Assembly: GCA_934343805.1 (NCBI GenBank)
Contig: CAKRIN010000010.1
Span: 1 to 64,000, forward strand
Direction: 5' to 3'
Origin: an uncultured Lachnospira sp.
GTDB taxonomy: Bacteria > Bacillota > Clostridia > Lachnospirales > Lachnospiraceae
Length of the DNA stretch: 64,000 nucleotides
Position 1 is the first letter of the stretch, and every line of letters starts with the position of its first letter. Made by a program: the position numbers and the translations under genes. The notes under the pieces were generated by a model. That model saw only the letters and a list, made by a program, of their open reading frames with translations. It ran no database searches and was not told where the DNA came from. This document shows, piece by piece, positions 25,247 to 35,425 of this stretch.

Positions 25247-28068
25247 TATACATTCCTCTTCTTTCTGTATTTATCAATTATTATTCCGGCAGCAAACATT
25301 ATTATGCCAATTAAAGAAACATATGCACCTTCTTTTAAAAGCGGCGTAGAATACTCCAATCGTATATCGTGTTTTCCACTCGTAAGATATACCGCCATAT
25401 ACTGCCCATTGGCATTATACAGCTTATCCTTAACACCATCAACATATACCTTCCATCCCTTTGAATATGGTATCGTCAGGCACAGGTACTTATCTGTGTC
25501 AAGCTCAATGCTTCCAGTGACGCTGTTATTGCCAGTCTTAACATCTTCAAGAGTATTCTTCCTTAATTCTGCCACCTCATCAAGGAACCTGTCCATTGGC
25601 TGTGAAATTATATTAATGTCGTCATATGAATATACGCCTATTTTCTGGAATCTCACAGTTATTGAGCTTACATTCCCTGTTGAGTATCCCATGTTCACAA
25701 CAAAATCATGCTGGTTACTATAATAGCTGTAATCACGGGTAAAATAATTCATTGATTTTGATATTCCGGTGTCAGTCGTAAAATCAAGTGTAACACTGCT
25801 TGTTGACTGTGTCCAGTATATAAAATTCTTGAATATACGCCTTTTTTGCGATGCTGAAAGACTCTTCCATCTGTCCTTAGAATATACATCCTGTGGATCA
25901 TATTTTTTATTACCATAATACAGCTGGAATTCAGATGCGCCTTCATACTCTAACCCGTTAATATTAAAATATGTTTCGCTATTCTTAACTCCATCAAAGT
26001 TAAATGTAACTTCTGCACCCGCTTTAGTAACTGCAAACGTACCATCACCAATCTGCACATCATCATCATTATATGATAAAGTGTATGGCTGATTCTTGCT
26101 GTCATATAACAAGTCTGACGTATCCACCCGGTTACCTGGAATATCTTTTGTATCTTTTCCATCTCCCCTTGAAATGACAACAGCTTCAAGCATAGCCTTC
26201 TGCCGGTCAGCATAATTAAGTTTTTCCCATTGTGACTTGCTAACTGCTTTATCATATGTATATCCAAAAGGCAGTGCATTATCATTCTTATATAGAACAT
26301 ACTCATCATTTTCTGTTTCATAAGTAAATCCATATGGAACTACGCCTCCACTTTTAGGAATAATATATCCTGATGTCGAAGCTAGTGTCAGAAGATACGT
26401 TCTGTCATCATATCCTGTATATTTGTGAGGCAGTAATGTATCAAGTCTTATTGCACAGTCATATCTGAACTTTGACACATATGAATTAGTAAGTGTCCAG
26501 TAAAGATTAGATGATGATATTCCATTAATACTGTTAGCATTATAAGTAAGAGTACTTCCTGAATATCTGGATGTCTGTTCACCATCACTTTCCTTTATAA
26601 GCTGGTAATCATTTCCATAAACTTCTTCCTGTGCCTGTTTGATGCTGATACATTCAGCTGCATAATTATCGCCAAATGGTGCATTTTTCCATATTCCATT
26701 AGAAATGCATGCTAGCATAACTGCAGCTACAACAGCTGTAATCTTTAATTCATCAGCAGCCTTTCTGCAAGAAAGTACAACAAGAAGCAACGCCCCTATA
26801 ACTATAACGCATACAAGTTTCCAGTTTCTTGAATACTTTACACACATACATACAGCGAAATAAACAACCAGTGCTATAGACAGGAATTTAATATCTTTGC
26901 GTTCAAGAGCTATGAGCCGTGGCATTAATTTCACAAGAATATATGCACATAATAATGCAAATGCATATATCCATCTGTTACACATATATGATAATCCATT
27001 CAGTATCTGTCCAAATAGTGGAATAAGCATTATAACAACACATGTAATAAAATATGTTTTTAACTGCCTGTTGTTCCTGCGTTCCTTAAACATAAGAAAT
27101 ACTGCCAGAAGAACAGGTATTGCAAAGCCCATGCATGTCCAGAAATTATCACCCTCTATAGTGAAAAATCCTGGTAATTTTACATAATAAGAGAATGGAT
27201 ACAACAGGTTAAGTTTATTAGATGAATTAAATCTGCTGTCAGACATAAAGAAATATAACACAGGAAGAAATATAACACCTGCCATACATAAGCCTGTTAT
27301 TGATGACACTGCAAGCCTTAAAATTCCTTTACCCCAGTCTCTTATACTCTTTCCATACATGAAAACATATCTGATTACAACATATATTATCGTCGTAAGA
27401 ACAAGCATATAGAAGAAATAAAAATTACTTACAGCTGCAAGTGTTACTGTAACTGTAAATAATATTGATTTTTTCTCTCTTATAATCTTCTCCACCCCAA
27501 GAACAAGCATCGGAAAATATAACAATGGATTAAGGAAAAAAGGATGTCTTACTGCATTATAAATTGCCCAGTAACAGAATGTATAACTGACAGCACCTGG
27601 CAATACATATTTCCTCTCATGTCCAATATAAAAACATAATTCTGAAAATACTATACCTGACAGATATATTCTTAAAATTATCATTGCCTCATAAAAGACA
27701 TACATATATTTTGCAGGGAAAAGAAAACAGAAAAATGCAAATGGATCTCCTATAACATAGTAATGGAAAGTTCCAAGAATATCACTTCCCTCTCCAATTG
27801 CAAAATCCCACTGTGGCACCGCAAACTGATGATTAATGAATATGTTCTTAAAGAAATCCCTTAAATACTGGGAATAGTATATGAGTGCCTTATAATGCTG
27901 TTCCCAGCCATCGACTTCCCATATAAATGTTTTCCCCGCAAAAAAATAAAAAGAAAACACACCTATAGCAACAACCGCAAAAATAACCGAATAAACCAGA
28001 AAATATATGGATTTTCTGGAATTCAGACAATTATATAACTTTGATAACTGTATTTTAGTTTTCGCCAT
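25246..28068 (-). CDS. YfhO-family polytopic membrane protein
   Basis: A 940-aa protein with about 13 membrane helices (first near 25-45, a cluster up to ~470, one at the C-terminus ~915-932) and a large extracytoplasmic domain between ~480 and 910. The family includes YfhO of Bacillus and Listeria, implicated in glycosylating cell-wall teichoic/lipoteichoic acids. The early [20 protein letters not shown] contains the Asp of GT-C type enzymes (inference). The open frame reaches back another 15 codons, but that part lies in a 13-bp hairpin; the ATG at 28066-28068 is chosen. Its ribosome binding site (AGAGAAG) is weak. Its stop overlaps the DUF815 start. Confidence 0.88.
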   Translation of the reverse strand: MAKTKIQLSKLYNCLNSRKSIYFLVYSVIFAVVAIGVFSFYFFAGKTFIWEVDGWEQHYKALIYYSQYLRDFFKNIFINHQFAVPQWDFAIGEGSDILGTFHYYVIGDPFAFFCFLFPAKYMYVFYEAMIILRIYLSGIVFSELCFYIGHERKYVLPGAVSYTFCYWAIYNAVRHPFFLNPLLYFPMLVLGVEKIIREKKSILFTVTVTLAAVSNFYFFYMLVLTTIIYVVIRYVFMYGKSIRDWGKGILRLAVSSITGLCMAGVIFLPVLYFFMSDSRFNSSNKLNLLYPFSYYVKLPGFFTIEGDNFWTCMGFAIPVLLAVFLMFKERRNNRQLKTYFITCVVIMLIPLFGQILNGLSYMCNRWIYAFALLCAYILVKLMPRLIALERKDIKFLSIALVVYFAVCMCVKYSRNWKLVCVIVIGALLLVVLSCRKAADELKITAVVAAVMLACISNGIWKNAPFGDNYAAECISIKQAQEEVYGNDYQLIKESDGEQTSRYSGSTLTYNANSINGISSSNLYWTLTNSYVSKFRYDCAIRLDTLLPHKYTGYDDRTYLLTLASTSGYIIPKSGGVVPYGFTYETENDEYVLYKNDNALPFGYTYDKAVSKSQWEKLNYADRQKAMLEAVVISRGDGKDTKDIPGNRVDTSDLLYDSKNQPYTLSYNDDDVQIGDGTFAVTKAGAEVTFNFDGVKNSETYFNINGLEYEGASEFQLYYGNKKYDPQDVYSKDRWKSLSASQKRRIFKNFIYWTQSTSSVTLDFTTDTGISKSMNYFTRDYSYYSNQHDFVVNMGYSTGNVSSITVRFQKIGVYSYDDINIISQPMDRFLDEVAELRKNTLEDVKTGNNSVTGSIELDTDKYLCLTIPYSKGWKVYVDGVKDKLYNANGQYMAVYLTSGKHDIRLEYSTPLLKEGAYVSLIGIIMFAAGIIIDKYRKKRNV

Positions 28069-28091
28069 AAGTGTATCTTCTCTTTTCATAA

Positions 28092-28134
28092 ACTTAGAAA
28101 CTGCCATAAGCATAGCCTATGGCAGTTTCTTATT
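28092..28134 (-). terminator. 13-bp hairpin after rnfB
   Basis: Perfect stem AGAAACTGCCATA/TATGGCAGTTTCT (28096-28108 with 28118-28130) with a 9-nt loop, ~27 nt after the rnfB stop. The U-run on the minus strand is poor (AAGTTT), so it may slow rather than stop transcription, or serve as an RNA-processing or stability element. Confidence 0.5.
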
Positions 28135-28156
28135 ATAACTTATTGTGATTAAATTA

Positions 28157-28948
28157 TCAATGAAGATGTATTATCTTCTTAGGGCACTTCTCAGCACACT
28201 TTCCACAACCTGTACACTTTGAATAATCAATATGTGCAATGTTGTTTTCTACTGTGATAGCGCCGAACTCACACTGCTTTGTACATAACATACAGCCGAT
28301 ACATCCAACAGAACATACTGACATAACATCTTTACCCTTGTCGTTAGATGAACAGTTAACTGTATAGTTACTCTTGTATGGAATGATTTCAATAAGGTGT
28401 CTTGGACATGTAGCAACGCACTTACCACATGCCTTACATTTGCCTTTATCTACTACTGCAATTCCATTAATAATATGAATTGCATCAAATGGACATGCCT
28501 TAACGCATGAGCCATAACCCATACAGCCATATGTACATGCCTTAGAGCCACCATTAGGAACAACATTCATTGCCGTACAATCCATAGCTCCTGAATATAC
28601 ATAATTCTCTTTTGCCTTGTCACAGTCACCAGCACATTTTACAAATGCTGTCATTCTTACTGACTCTCCAACTTCCTCGCCCATGATTGCACCAATCTTG
28701 GCTGCAACTGGTGCACCACCAACTGGACATGCATTAGCTGGAGCTTCTCCTGCAGCAATTGCCTTAGCAAGTGCATCACATCCGGCATATCCGCAACCAC
28801 CACAGTTGTTACCAGGAAGTTCTGCTCTTACATCTATTTCTTTCTGATCTACTTCAACGTAGAATTTCTTACCCATTACTCCGAGGAAAAGTCCAAGAAG
28901 TAAACCTGTGCAGCTTACAACAACTGCAGCAATAATTATTCCTGACAT
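28157..28948 (-). CDS. rnfB: Rnf complex iron-sulfur subunit RnfB
   Basis: Electron-entry ferredoxin-like subunit of the ferredoxin:NAD+ oxidoreductase. A 263-aa protein. One N-terminal TM helix, then a four-Cys cluster motif NNCGGCGYAGCDALAKAI with ACPVGG, and four ferredoxin-type clusters in the C-terminal half (CMGYGSCVKACPF, CKACGKCVATCPR, CMLCTKQCEFGAI, CTGCGKCAEKCPK). This is the extended Clostridial type with more clusters than the E. coli RsxB. Last gene of rnfCDGEAB. SD GAGGAGG precedes the ATG. Confidence 0.96.
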   Translation of the reverse strand: MSGIIIAAVVVSCTGLLLGLFLGVMGKKFYVEVDQKEIDVRAELPGNNCGGCGYAGCDALAKAIAAGEAPANACPVGGAPVAAKIGAIMGEEVGESVRMTAFVKCAGDCDKAKENYVYSGAMDCTAMNVVPNGGSKACTYGCMGYGSCVKACPFDAIHIINGIAVVDKGKCKACGKCVATCPRHLIEIIPYKSNYTVNCSSNDKGKDVMSVCSVGCIGCMLCTKQCEFGAITVENNIAHIDYSKCTGCGKCAEKCPKKIIHLH

Positions 28949-28963
28949 CTTGTCTTCCTCCTC

Positions 28964-29575
28964 TTAAATAATACCTGAAAATCCAAAGAATGCAATGGCC
29001 ATAAGTCCTGCTGTAAGTAATACAATTGGCATTCCCTTAAAGCTTTCTGGAACATCATTGAATTCGTTTCTTTCTCTAATACCAGCCATAATTATAATTG
29101 CAATTGTAAAACCAATAGCAGTTCCTAATCCGCTGACTACAGAATCACCAAGCTTCTGGGCAATATTAAGTCCTGCTGCTGTATTGTAATTCTGTACATT
29201 AGTAAGTGCAATACCAAGTACTGCACAGTTAGTTGTAATAAGTGGAAGGTACACACCAAGTGCTTCGTAAAGAGATGGTGATGTCTTCTTTAAAAACATT
29301 TCAACAAACTGAACCAATGCTGCAATTACAAGAATGAATACGATTGTATTCAGATATGTAAGCTTAAGTGGTGTAAGTATACAGTCATATATAAGACTGC
29401 AGACAGCTGATGAAATTGTGATAACGCCTATAACAGCGCCTCCCATTCCTGCTGCTGTGTTTATCTTCTTAGAAACTCCAAGGAAAGGACACAAACCGAG
29501 GAACTGGCTCAAAACTACATTATTGACAATCGCTGTACTTACAGCTATCAATAATAACTGTGAAAAATATCCCAT
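28964..29575 (-). CDS. rnfA: Rnf complex membrane subunit RnfA
   Basis: A 203-aa integral membrane subunit with 6 predicted helices, homologous to RnfE. Motifs: NNVVLSQFLGLCPFLGVSKK and TTNCAVLGIALTNVQNYN. The Cys in GLCPFLG and in TTNCAVLG fit the membrane Fe-S cluster shared by RnfA and RnfE (established for Rnf). SD GGGAGG. 11 nt after rnfE. Confidence 0.95.
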   Translation of the reverse strand: MGYFSQLLLIAVSTAIVNNVVLSQFLGLCPFLGVSKKINTAAGMGGAVIGVITISSAVCSLIYDCILTPLKLTYLNTIVFILVIAALVQFVEMFLKKTSPSLYEALGVYLPLITTNCAVLGIALTNVQNYNTAAGLNIAQKLGDSVVSGLGTAIGFTIAIIIMAGIRERNEFNDVPESFKGMPIVLLTAGLMAIAFFGFSGII

Positions 29576-29586
29576 ATTTACCTCCC

Positions 29587-30270
29587 TTAGTTATTCTTAG
29601 CCTCAGCCTTAGCTTCTTCAATCTCTTCTGTATAATCTGGAACTTCTGCTGGCTTCATGCCTTTCTTTCTCTTAATTCTGTTCATAAGTGCAATCATGAA
29701 TGCAAGAACAAAGAATGCTCCAGGTGCAAGAATAAAGATGCTTGCTGGTGTATAGCCAATTGTTGAGAGATCAAATAATGCGTTAGTACCATCTGAAAGA
29801 ATTGTACCACCACCAATAAGTTCTCTTATTGCTCCAAGGATTGTAATTGCAAATGTAAATCCAAGCCCCATACCTATTCCATCAAAGAAAGAAGGAATTG
29901 GAGGATTCTTAGATGCATATGCTTCTGCACGACCAAGAATAATACAGTTAACAACTATCAGAGGAATATATATTCCAAGTGAATCATACAGACTTGGCAG
30001 GAATCCCTGCATAAGGAACTGTACCATTGTAACAAATGATGCAACTACAACGATAAACGCCGGCATTCTTACACCATCTGGAATAACCTTACGAAGTAAT
30101 GAAATCATAAGATTAGATAAAGCAAGTACTACTGTAGAAGAAAGTCCCATACCTATACCATTGATTGCTGATGTAGTAACCGCAAGTGTTGGACACATGC
30201 CAAGTGTAAGTACCAGGGTAGGATTCTCTTTAATAATACCATTATAAAGTCTTTCTATACATTTATTCAA
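29587..30270 (-). CDS. rnfE: Rnf complex membrane subunit RnfE
   Basis: A 227-aa integral membrane subunit with 6 helices: NGIIKENPTLVLTLGMCPTL and IPLIVVNCIILGRAEAYASK carry the conserved Cys residues matching those of RnfA. Start is a TTG at 30268-30270, 8 nt after GGGAGG; this yields the usual family N-terminus (MNKCIERLYNG). The polar C-terminus is EEIEEAKAEAKNN. 13 nt after rnfG. Confidence 0.95.
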   Translation of the reverse strand: MNKCIERLYNGIIKENPTLVLTLGMCPTLAVTTSAINGIGMGLSSTVVLALSNLMISLLRKVIPDGVRMPAFIVVVASFVTMVQFLMQGFLPSLYDSLGIYIPLIVVNCIILGRAEAYASKNPPIPSFFDGIGMGLGFTFAITILGAIRELIGGGTILSDGTNALFDLSTIGYTPASIFILAPGAFFVLAFMIALMNRIKRKKGMKPAEVPDYTEEIEEAKAEAKNN

Positions 30271-30283
30271 CGTTCACACCTCC

Positions 30284-30898
30284 CTAGTTTCCTGACACAA
30301 GATTGTAAACTGCAAGTGCATAATTTACGCCCTTTGTGACCGCTTTAGAAGTAATTGTAGAACCACCGATTGCATCAATATTAGCATTGCTTTCTGATGC
30401 TGAACCATCTGTTACTACTGAGAATGACGCAACTGCATCAGACTTAGCTGTAAACTGTGATGTAAATGATGGGTCCTGTTTAGCTCTCATACCAAGTCCG
30501 GCAGTCTCACTGATTGAAAGGAATGATACACCGAGTACCTTTCCATCTGTTGAGATACCTACTGTAAACTTAATATCTCCGCCGTAACCATCACTGTCTG
30601 TAACTGTTACAACGTAACCTGCTGTCTCGCTGCCCTTCTTTCCTATGGCAACCTCATTAACCTTATCCTTAGAGAAGTCAATATCTGATGAAGCATTGAT
30701 TTCATCATCAGAAGGCAGTGTATCAATTGTCTCAAAGCTGTCAGCATCTGCAAGGACTGCTTTGTAAGCCTTTTCCTTGGCATTCTCATTAGCCTTTGCA
30801 ATAGGATCAAGTGTTATCTGATATACAACACCAAGAAGAATTCCGGCTACAAGTGTTATAGCAAATAAAACTAATGCATCTTTAACTATTTTCTTCAT
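30284..30898 (-). CDS. rnfG: Rnf complex FMN-bearing subunit RnfG
   Basis: A 204-aa subunit: one N-terminal TM (~7-27) and an extracytoplasmic FMN-binding domain. The covalent-FMN attachment motif is at GGSTITSKAV (the second Thr is the expected attachment residue); SISETAGLGMRAKQDPSFTS is the other family hallmark. The start was moved 15 codons to the ATG at 30896-30898, preceded by AAGGAGG. It overlaps the rnfD coding end, so translation is coupled. Confidence 0.95.
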   Translation of the reverse strand: MKKIVKDALVLFAITLVAGILLGVVYQITLDPIAKANENAKEKAYKAVLADADSFETIDTLPSDDEINASSDIDFSKDKVNEVAIGKKGSETAGYVVTVTDSDGYGGDIKFTVGISTDGKVLGVSFLSISETAGLGMRAKQDPSFTSQFTAKSDAVASFSVVTDGSASESNANIDAIGGSTITSKAVTKGVNYALAVYNLVSGN

Positions 30899-30899
30899 A

Positions 30900-31880
30900 T
30901 TATGCAGCCTCCTTTGCTTTCTTCTCTGGCTTCTTCTTACCAAATGACTTAGGAACTGTTACTCTCTCAATAAGAGGAACTAAGAGGTTACAGAAGATAA
31001 TTGCGTAAGAAACGCCTTCTGCTGAACCACCATACATTCTGAATATGAATGTAAGAAGTCCTAAACAGCATCCAAATACAATCTTGCCATTAGGTGTAAT
31101 TGGTGAAGTCACATAATCTGTTGCCATGAAGATGGCACCAAGTAAAAGTCCGCCACCACATACTTCCTCAAGCATGTAGATTACATCAAAATTATGTCCT
31201 GGTGCAAAAAGGAATATAAGCACTGCAAATACACCTACATATGTTACAGGTATTCTCCAGTTAATAACCTTTCTTGCAAGAAGATAGATACCACCTAAAA
31301 GAAGGCAGATTGCTGAAGTCTCACCGATAACACCACCTGTTGTACCAATAAACATCTTTGCTAATGAAACAGCTCCTGTTGATTCTGCTCCCGGCTTAAG
31401 GAGTGCAAGAGGTGTTGCTCCTGAATATGCATCCAGGAATCCATTAGATGTAACAAAATTAGTCATTGGACCTGTGTATGCAATAAGAAGGAAACATCTT
31501 GCTGCAAGAGCAGGGTTCATGAAGTTCTGACCAAGGCCTCCAAAAAGTTGCTTAACAACGATAATTGCAAATACACATCCTACGATTTCAAATCCAACAT
31601 TTAATGTTGATGGAATATTTAACGCAATAAGAAGACCTGTTACTACTGCACTTAAATCTGAAACAGTAACCTTCTTATGCATAAAATACTGATATAATGC
31701 CTCACACGCTACACAAGTAACAATACCAATTACTATACGAAGCAGTGCATCGAGGCCAAAATTAACTATACCAAATATGCTGGCAGGAGTTAAAGCTATA
31801 AGAACATCCCTCATTATAGTCTGAGTAGTATTCCCGCTTCGCACATGAGGATTAGTTGATACATTAAAAATCTCACTCAC
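30900..31880 (-). CDS. rnfD: Rnf complex membrane subunit RnfD
   Basis: A 326-aa polytopic membrane subunit of the NqrB/RnfD family, ~9-10 helices. The FMN attachment motif is YSGATPLALLKPG. Also typical: FGGLGQNFMNPALAARCFLL and ATDYVTSPITPNGKIVFG. The start is a GTG at 31878-31880 after AAAGGTGGG. Lys-rich C-terminus. 17 nt after rnfC. Confidence 0.95.
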   Translation of the reverse strand: MSEIFNVSTNPHVRSGNTTQTIMRDVLIALTPASIFGIVNFGLDALLRIVIGIVTCVACEALYQYFMHKKVTVSDLSAVVTGLLIALNIPSTLNVGFEIVGCVFAIIVVKQLFGGLGQNFMNPALAARCFLLIAYTGPMTNFVTSNGFLDAYSGATPLALLKPGAESTGAVSLAKMFIGTTGGVIGETSAICLLLGGIYLLARKVINWRIPVTYVGVFAVLIFLFAPGHNFDVIYMLEEVCGGGLLLGAIFMATDYVTSPITPNGKIVFGCCLGLLTFIFRMYGGSAEGVSYAIIFCNLLVPLIERVTVPKSFGKKKPEKKAKEAA

Positions 31881-31897
31881 TTTGATTGCCCACCTTT

Positions 31898-33217
31898 CTA
31901 CTTCTTTCTTCTATTAGCAAGTACTGTGCTTCTCATTGCCTTAATCTGCTGTGTCAAAGGTCTCTTAGCTGGACAGACATATGAACAGCTTCCGCACATT
32001 ACGCATTCCATTCCATCAAACTTAGTAAAGCCTTCTTCATCATTACGTGATGCAAAACCTGCAAGCTTTGCTGGAAGAAGATGTTCAGGACATGCTTCAC
32101 CACATTTGCCACATCTTATACATGCAGATGATTCAATCTTAGATACGATATCATTCTGGAATACAAGAAGTGATGAACTTCCTTTAACAACAGGTACGTC
32201 AAGGCTATACATTGCAAATCCCATCATAGGACCACCTGAAATATACTTCTCAGGCTCTCCAACAGGACCACCTGCAGCTTCAAGAAGCTGTCTGTAATTA
32301 GTACCTAACCAAACATAGAAGTTACCAGGTTCCTTAACTCCGTCACCTGTTACTGTACATATTCTCTTAGTAAGTGGCTTACCCTCTATAACTGAAAGAT
32401 AGATTGAGAATATAGTATCAACATTATGTACGATACATCCTGCATCAGCTGGAAGCATGCTTGAATTAATAGCCCTTCCTGTTGTTGCATATATAAGACT
32501 ACGCTCTCCTCCCTGTGGATACTTAGTCTTTAACGGCTTAACCTCAATATCAGGTTCAGATGCTACTGCTTCCTGCATGATTCTTATTGCCTCTGGCTTA
32601 TTATCTTCAATTCCAATAATGCCCTTTGCATGATCAAAGATTTTAAGAGCAACCTTTAATCCTAAAACTATCTTATCTGACTCTTCTAATAATCTTCTGT
32701 AATCAGATGTAAGATAAGGTTCACACTCTGCGCCATTAACAATTATGTAATCTATAGCCTCAGGATTCTTTGGAGAGAGCTTAACATTAGTTGGGAAACC
32801 AGCTCCTCCCATTCCTACTACACCTGCTGCCTTAATTCTGTCCAATATAACATCCTTTGTGAGTTCTTCAAACTTCATTGGTGTATATTCAACTTCCTTG
32901 AATTCTCCATCATTCTCTATGATGATTGAATTACATTTACCGCCTGTAGCTAATGTTCTAGGTTCAATCGCTTTAACAGTACCCGACACAGATGAATGAA
33001 TATTTGCTGAAACAAATCCACCTGCTTCGGCAATCAACTGACCTGCAAGAACATAGTCGCCCTTAGCAACAACTGGTTTAGCAGGTGCGCCGATGTGCTG
33101 TGAAAGTGGGAATACCATCTCGCCTACGGCTGGAAAGAGTTCTTTGATTGGCTTATCTTTTGAAAGCTCTTTTCCGTCATATGGATGACATCCACCTTTA
33201 AATGTACACTTTCCCAT
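31898..33217 (-). CDS. rnfC: Rnf complex NADH-binding subunit RnfC
   Basis: Soluble subunit that exchanges electrons with NAD+/NADH. A 439-aa protein. NADH/FMN-binding segment GVVGMGGAGFPTNVKLSPKN and NGAECEPYLTSDYRRLLEE; two 4Fe-4S motifs near the C-terminus (CIRCGKCGEACPEHLLP and CVMCGSCSYVCPAKRP). It starts at the ATG 33215-33217 after AAGGAG, dropping 19 codons of the open frame, giving the family N-terminus MGKCTFKGGCHPYDGK. First gene of rnfCDGEAB, divergent from the YprB-like nuclease gene. Confidence 0.97.
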   Translation of the reverse strand: MGKCTFKGGCHPYDGKELSKDKPIKELFPAVGEMVFPLSQHIGAPAKPVVAKGDYVLAGQLIAEAGGFVSANIHSSVSGTVKAIEPRTLATGGKCNSIIIENDGEFKEVEYTPMKFEELTKDVILDRIKAAGVVGMGGAGFPTNVKLSPKNPEAIDYIIVNGAECEPYLTSDYRRLLEESDKIVLGLKVALKIFDHAKGIIGIEDNKPEAIRIMQEAVASEPDIEVKPLKTKYPQGGERSLIYATTGRAINSSMLPADAGCIVHNVDTIFSIYLSVIEGKPLTKRICTVTGDGVKEPGNFYVWLGTNYRQLLEAAGGPVGEPEKYISGGPMMGFAMYSLDVPVVKGSSSLLVFQNDIVSKIESSACIRCGKCGEACPEHLLPAKLAGFASRNDEEGFTKFDGMECVMCGSCSYVCPAKRPLTQQIKAMRSTVLANRRKK

Positions 33218-33340
33218 GACATATTTCTCCTTATAAAGTTTTATTAAATAATATTTTATCTCAATAAATGCCAAAAATCTACTTTTTTTTGCGTATACAT
33301 TCCTATATAATAAGAGAAAATGAGTACTTTTTTAACAATC

Positions 33341-33358
33341 AGTTTGGCTAGTCAAACT
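33341..33358. repeat. Inverted repeat upstream of the YprB-like nuclease gene
   Basis: AGTTTG-gctagt-CAAACT lies ~8 nt before the Shine-Dalgarno of the plus-strand gene and inside the divergent rnfC/nuclease spacer. A TATAAT box lies ~35 nt further upstream (33304-33309). It could be an operator or a leader hairpin. Confidence 0.3.
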
Positions 33359-33377
33359 ATTACAGTGAGGATATTAC

Positions 33378-34490
33378 ATGATAACTATTAACAATACTCT
33401 GCAAACATCCGCAGACACTGAAATTCTTAAAACAATATGTCCGGATACTGACCATATCTGCTTCTTTGATATAGAAACCACTGGATTTTCAAGAAATTAT
33501 AATATAGTCTATCTTATAGGCGCTGTATATTTCCGTGATGGAATATCCTGCTATTCACAATGGCTTGCTGAGTCCGACTCGGATGAAGCCTATGTTCTGT
33601 CTGCATTTAATGATTTTCTTAAAGATTTTCATACGCTGATACATTTTAACGGAGATGCTTTCGATATCCCCTTCATTACCGAACGTGCAGCTCATCTAAA
33701 TGTTAAGCTTGACCTTTCACACCTCGAAAGCCTTGATTTATACAAGACTGCCAGAAAATGTAAATCTATTCTGTCACTCCCAGATTATAAACAGAAAACC
33801 ATTGAACATTTCCTTGGAATAGAACGTGAAGATATGTATTCAGGTGGTGAACTTATTGAAATATATAAGAAATTTGCCACAAATCCTTCCAGTACAGCAT
33901 GCAATGATTATAAGAAGCTCCTGCTCCTTCATAACCATGACGATATAGAAGGAATGCTAAGCCTTCTTCCTCTGGTTTCCTATTACGCTGTAATTATGAA
34001 CTCTTACACAGTTGACAGGGCTGTCATAGATAAGGATACAGACTCCGATGGCAATGCAATTCTCAGATTAATCTCTGAGTGTTCACTACCGGTAAATGTC
34101 CCTGTTGACAGACATATATGTCTTGACGATATACATCTTCTGATTAAAAACAGCACATTATCCCTTGTGATTCCTGTAATATCAGATACCATGAAATATT
34201 TCTTTAAAGACTATAAGAATTATTATTATCTTCCATCAGAAGACGAAGCTGTACACAAAAGCATTGCACAGTATGTAGATAATAATAGCCGTGTGAAATG
34301 CAGTGCCTCCAACTGTTACACCAAAAAGAGCGGTATTTTTCTTCCGCTTTACGAGAATTGTGATTTAAATGTTTTTAAAAAGGATTATTCATCATCTGCA
34401 AATTACTGTAATGCAGATGATGTACTGTTAAATAACTCAGACAGCACCAACAGATACATACATTCTGTTATAAATCATATTCTTTCATAA
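33378..34490 (+). CDS. YprB-like RNase H-fold exonuclease
   Basis: A 370-aa protein with a DEDD-type exonuclease domain (about 25-200): motif I FFDIETTGFSRNYNIVYLIG (DxE), motif II FNGDAFDIPFI, motif III HDDIEGML (final Asp). This pattern is the YprB ribonuclease H-like family of Firmicutes; substrate not established. The C-terminal ~170 residues are unusual for the family, rich in Asp, Ser and Asn, and recognised as nothing. SD GAGGatattac precedes the ATG. Divergent from rnf; convergent with cheR, sharing a terminator. Confidence 0.85.
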   Translation: MITINNTLQTSADTEILKTICPDTDHICFFDIETTGFSRNYNIVYLIGAVYFRDGISCYSQWLAESDSDEAYVLSAFNDFLKDFHTLIHFNGDAFDIPFITERAAHLNVKLDLSHLESLDLYKTARKCKSILSLPDYKQKTIEHFLGIEREDMYSGGELIEIYKKFATNPSSTACNDYKKLLLLHNHDDIEGMLSLLPLVSYYAVIMNSYTVDRAVIDKDTDSDGNAILRLISECSLPVNVPVDRHICLDDIHLLIKNSTLSLVIPVISDTMKYFFKDYKNYYYLPSEDEAVHKSIAQYVDNNSRVKCSASNCYTKKSGIFLPLYENCDLNVFKKDYSSSANYCNADDVLLNNSDSTNRYIHSVINHILS

Positions 34491-34531
34491 AAAATATGCA
34501 GTCAGAACCTATCAGTCTGGCTGCACATTTT
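34491..34531. terminator. Bidirectional terminator between the nuclease gene and cheR
   Basis: Stem TGCAGTCAGA/TCTGGCTGCA (34497-34506 with 34516-34525, one G-U) with a 9-nt loop. The plus side ends ATTTTATT and the minus side ends TTTTTT, serving both convergent genes. Confidence 0.8.
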
Positions 34532-34532
34532 A

Positions 34533-35315
34533 TTAATTAGTCTTTCTGTAGAAGAACAGATGCTGATAACTATATCCCAGTTCCTTATAACCTATTATCT
34601 GCTCAGTATTTCCCACAAACAGACATCCATCTGTCACAAGTGACTTGTTAAACTTAGCATACACATCTCTTTTAGCTTCTTCGGTAAAATATATAAGTAC
34701 ATTCCTGCATAATATCAGATGACAGCCTGTAGGATATGCATCTTTAAGGAGGTTGCTCTTTTTAAATTCAACGCATTTTTTAATATCATCAGATATCTTA
34801 TAAAAGCGGTCTCCCATTTTATCAAAATATTTGTCCTGAAATTCCTTCGGAAGCCCCTTTATGCTGTTAGCTCCATAAACTCCGTCTTTCGCCTTTTCCA
34901 GTACCTGATCATCAATATCCGTAGCAATTATCTTAATATCTCTCATAGGTATCTTCTTGGCAAGTACCATTGCAAGCGAATATGGTTCATCACCTGTAGA
35001 ACATGCTGCGCTCCATACCTTAAGTCTTGGTCCGAACTTACTTATTAGATCCGGCAGTATAACATCCTCCAGTGTCTTCCAGAGATTCGGATTTCTATAA
35101 AATTCAGATACATTAATCGTAATATAATTAACAAACTCGTCTCTTAACCCTGCATCTTCCTTTATTGCCTTACAATAACTATCGTAACCATCATACTTAT
35201 GTCTTGCAATAAGTGTATCTATACGTCTCTTCATCTGTTTTTCCTTATATGCATTAAGGTCAATAGTTGTAAGACTCAGGATAAATTTCTTAAAATCCTC
35301 GTAATCTTTAATCAT
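34533..35315 (-). CDS. cheR: CheR-type chemotaxis protein methyltransferase
   Basis: S-adenosylmethionine-dependent methylation of glutamates in chemoreceptors; cytoplasmic. A 260-aa protein. The N-terminal helical CheR_N part (~1-70) is followed by the Rossmann domain: LKVWSAACSTGDEPYSLAMV (SAM loop), IKIIATDIDDQVLEKAKDG, and HLILCRNVLIYFTEEAK. It stands alone here, with no other che genes, so it may belong to a scattered chemotaxis set. SD GAGGGagc. A motile lifestyle is implied but not shown by this window. Confidence 0.93.
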   Translation of the reverse strand: MIKDYEDFKKFILSLTTIDLNAYKEKQMKRRIDTLIARHKYDGYDSYCKAIKEDAGLRDEFVNYITINVSEFYRNPNLWKTLEDVILPDLISKFGPRLKVWSAACSTGDEPYSLAMVLAKKIPMRDIKIIATDIDDQVLEKAKDGVYGANSIKGLPKEFQDKYFDKMGDRFYKISDDIKKCVEFKKSNLLKDAYPTGCHLILCRNVLIYFTEEAKRDVYAKFNKSLVTDGCLFVGNTEQIIGYKELGYSYQHLFFYRKTN

Positions 35316-35425
35316 GCTCCCTCTTTTCTACATCGTTCCACGAAACAAATGTAATGTAAATTATTCTTAATTCTGTTATAATTCTATCATATTTTCAAAA
35401 AACCTGAAAGGATTATTTATAACTA

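Noticed and set aside
25052..25723. 223-codon open frame on the plus strand
   Set aside because: Antisense over the DUF815 and YfhO gene ends; composition is not protein-like.
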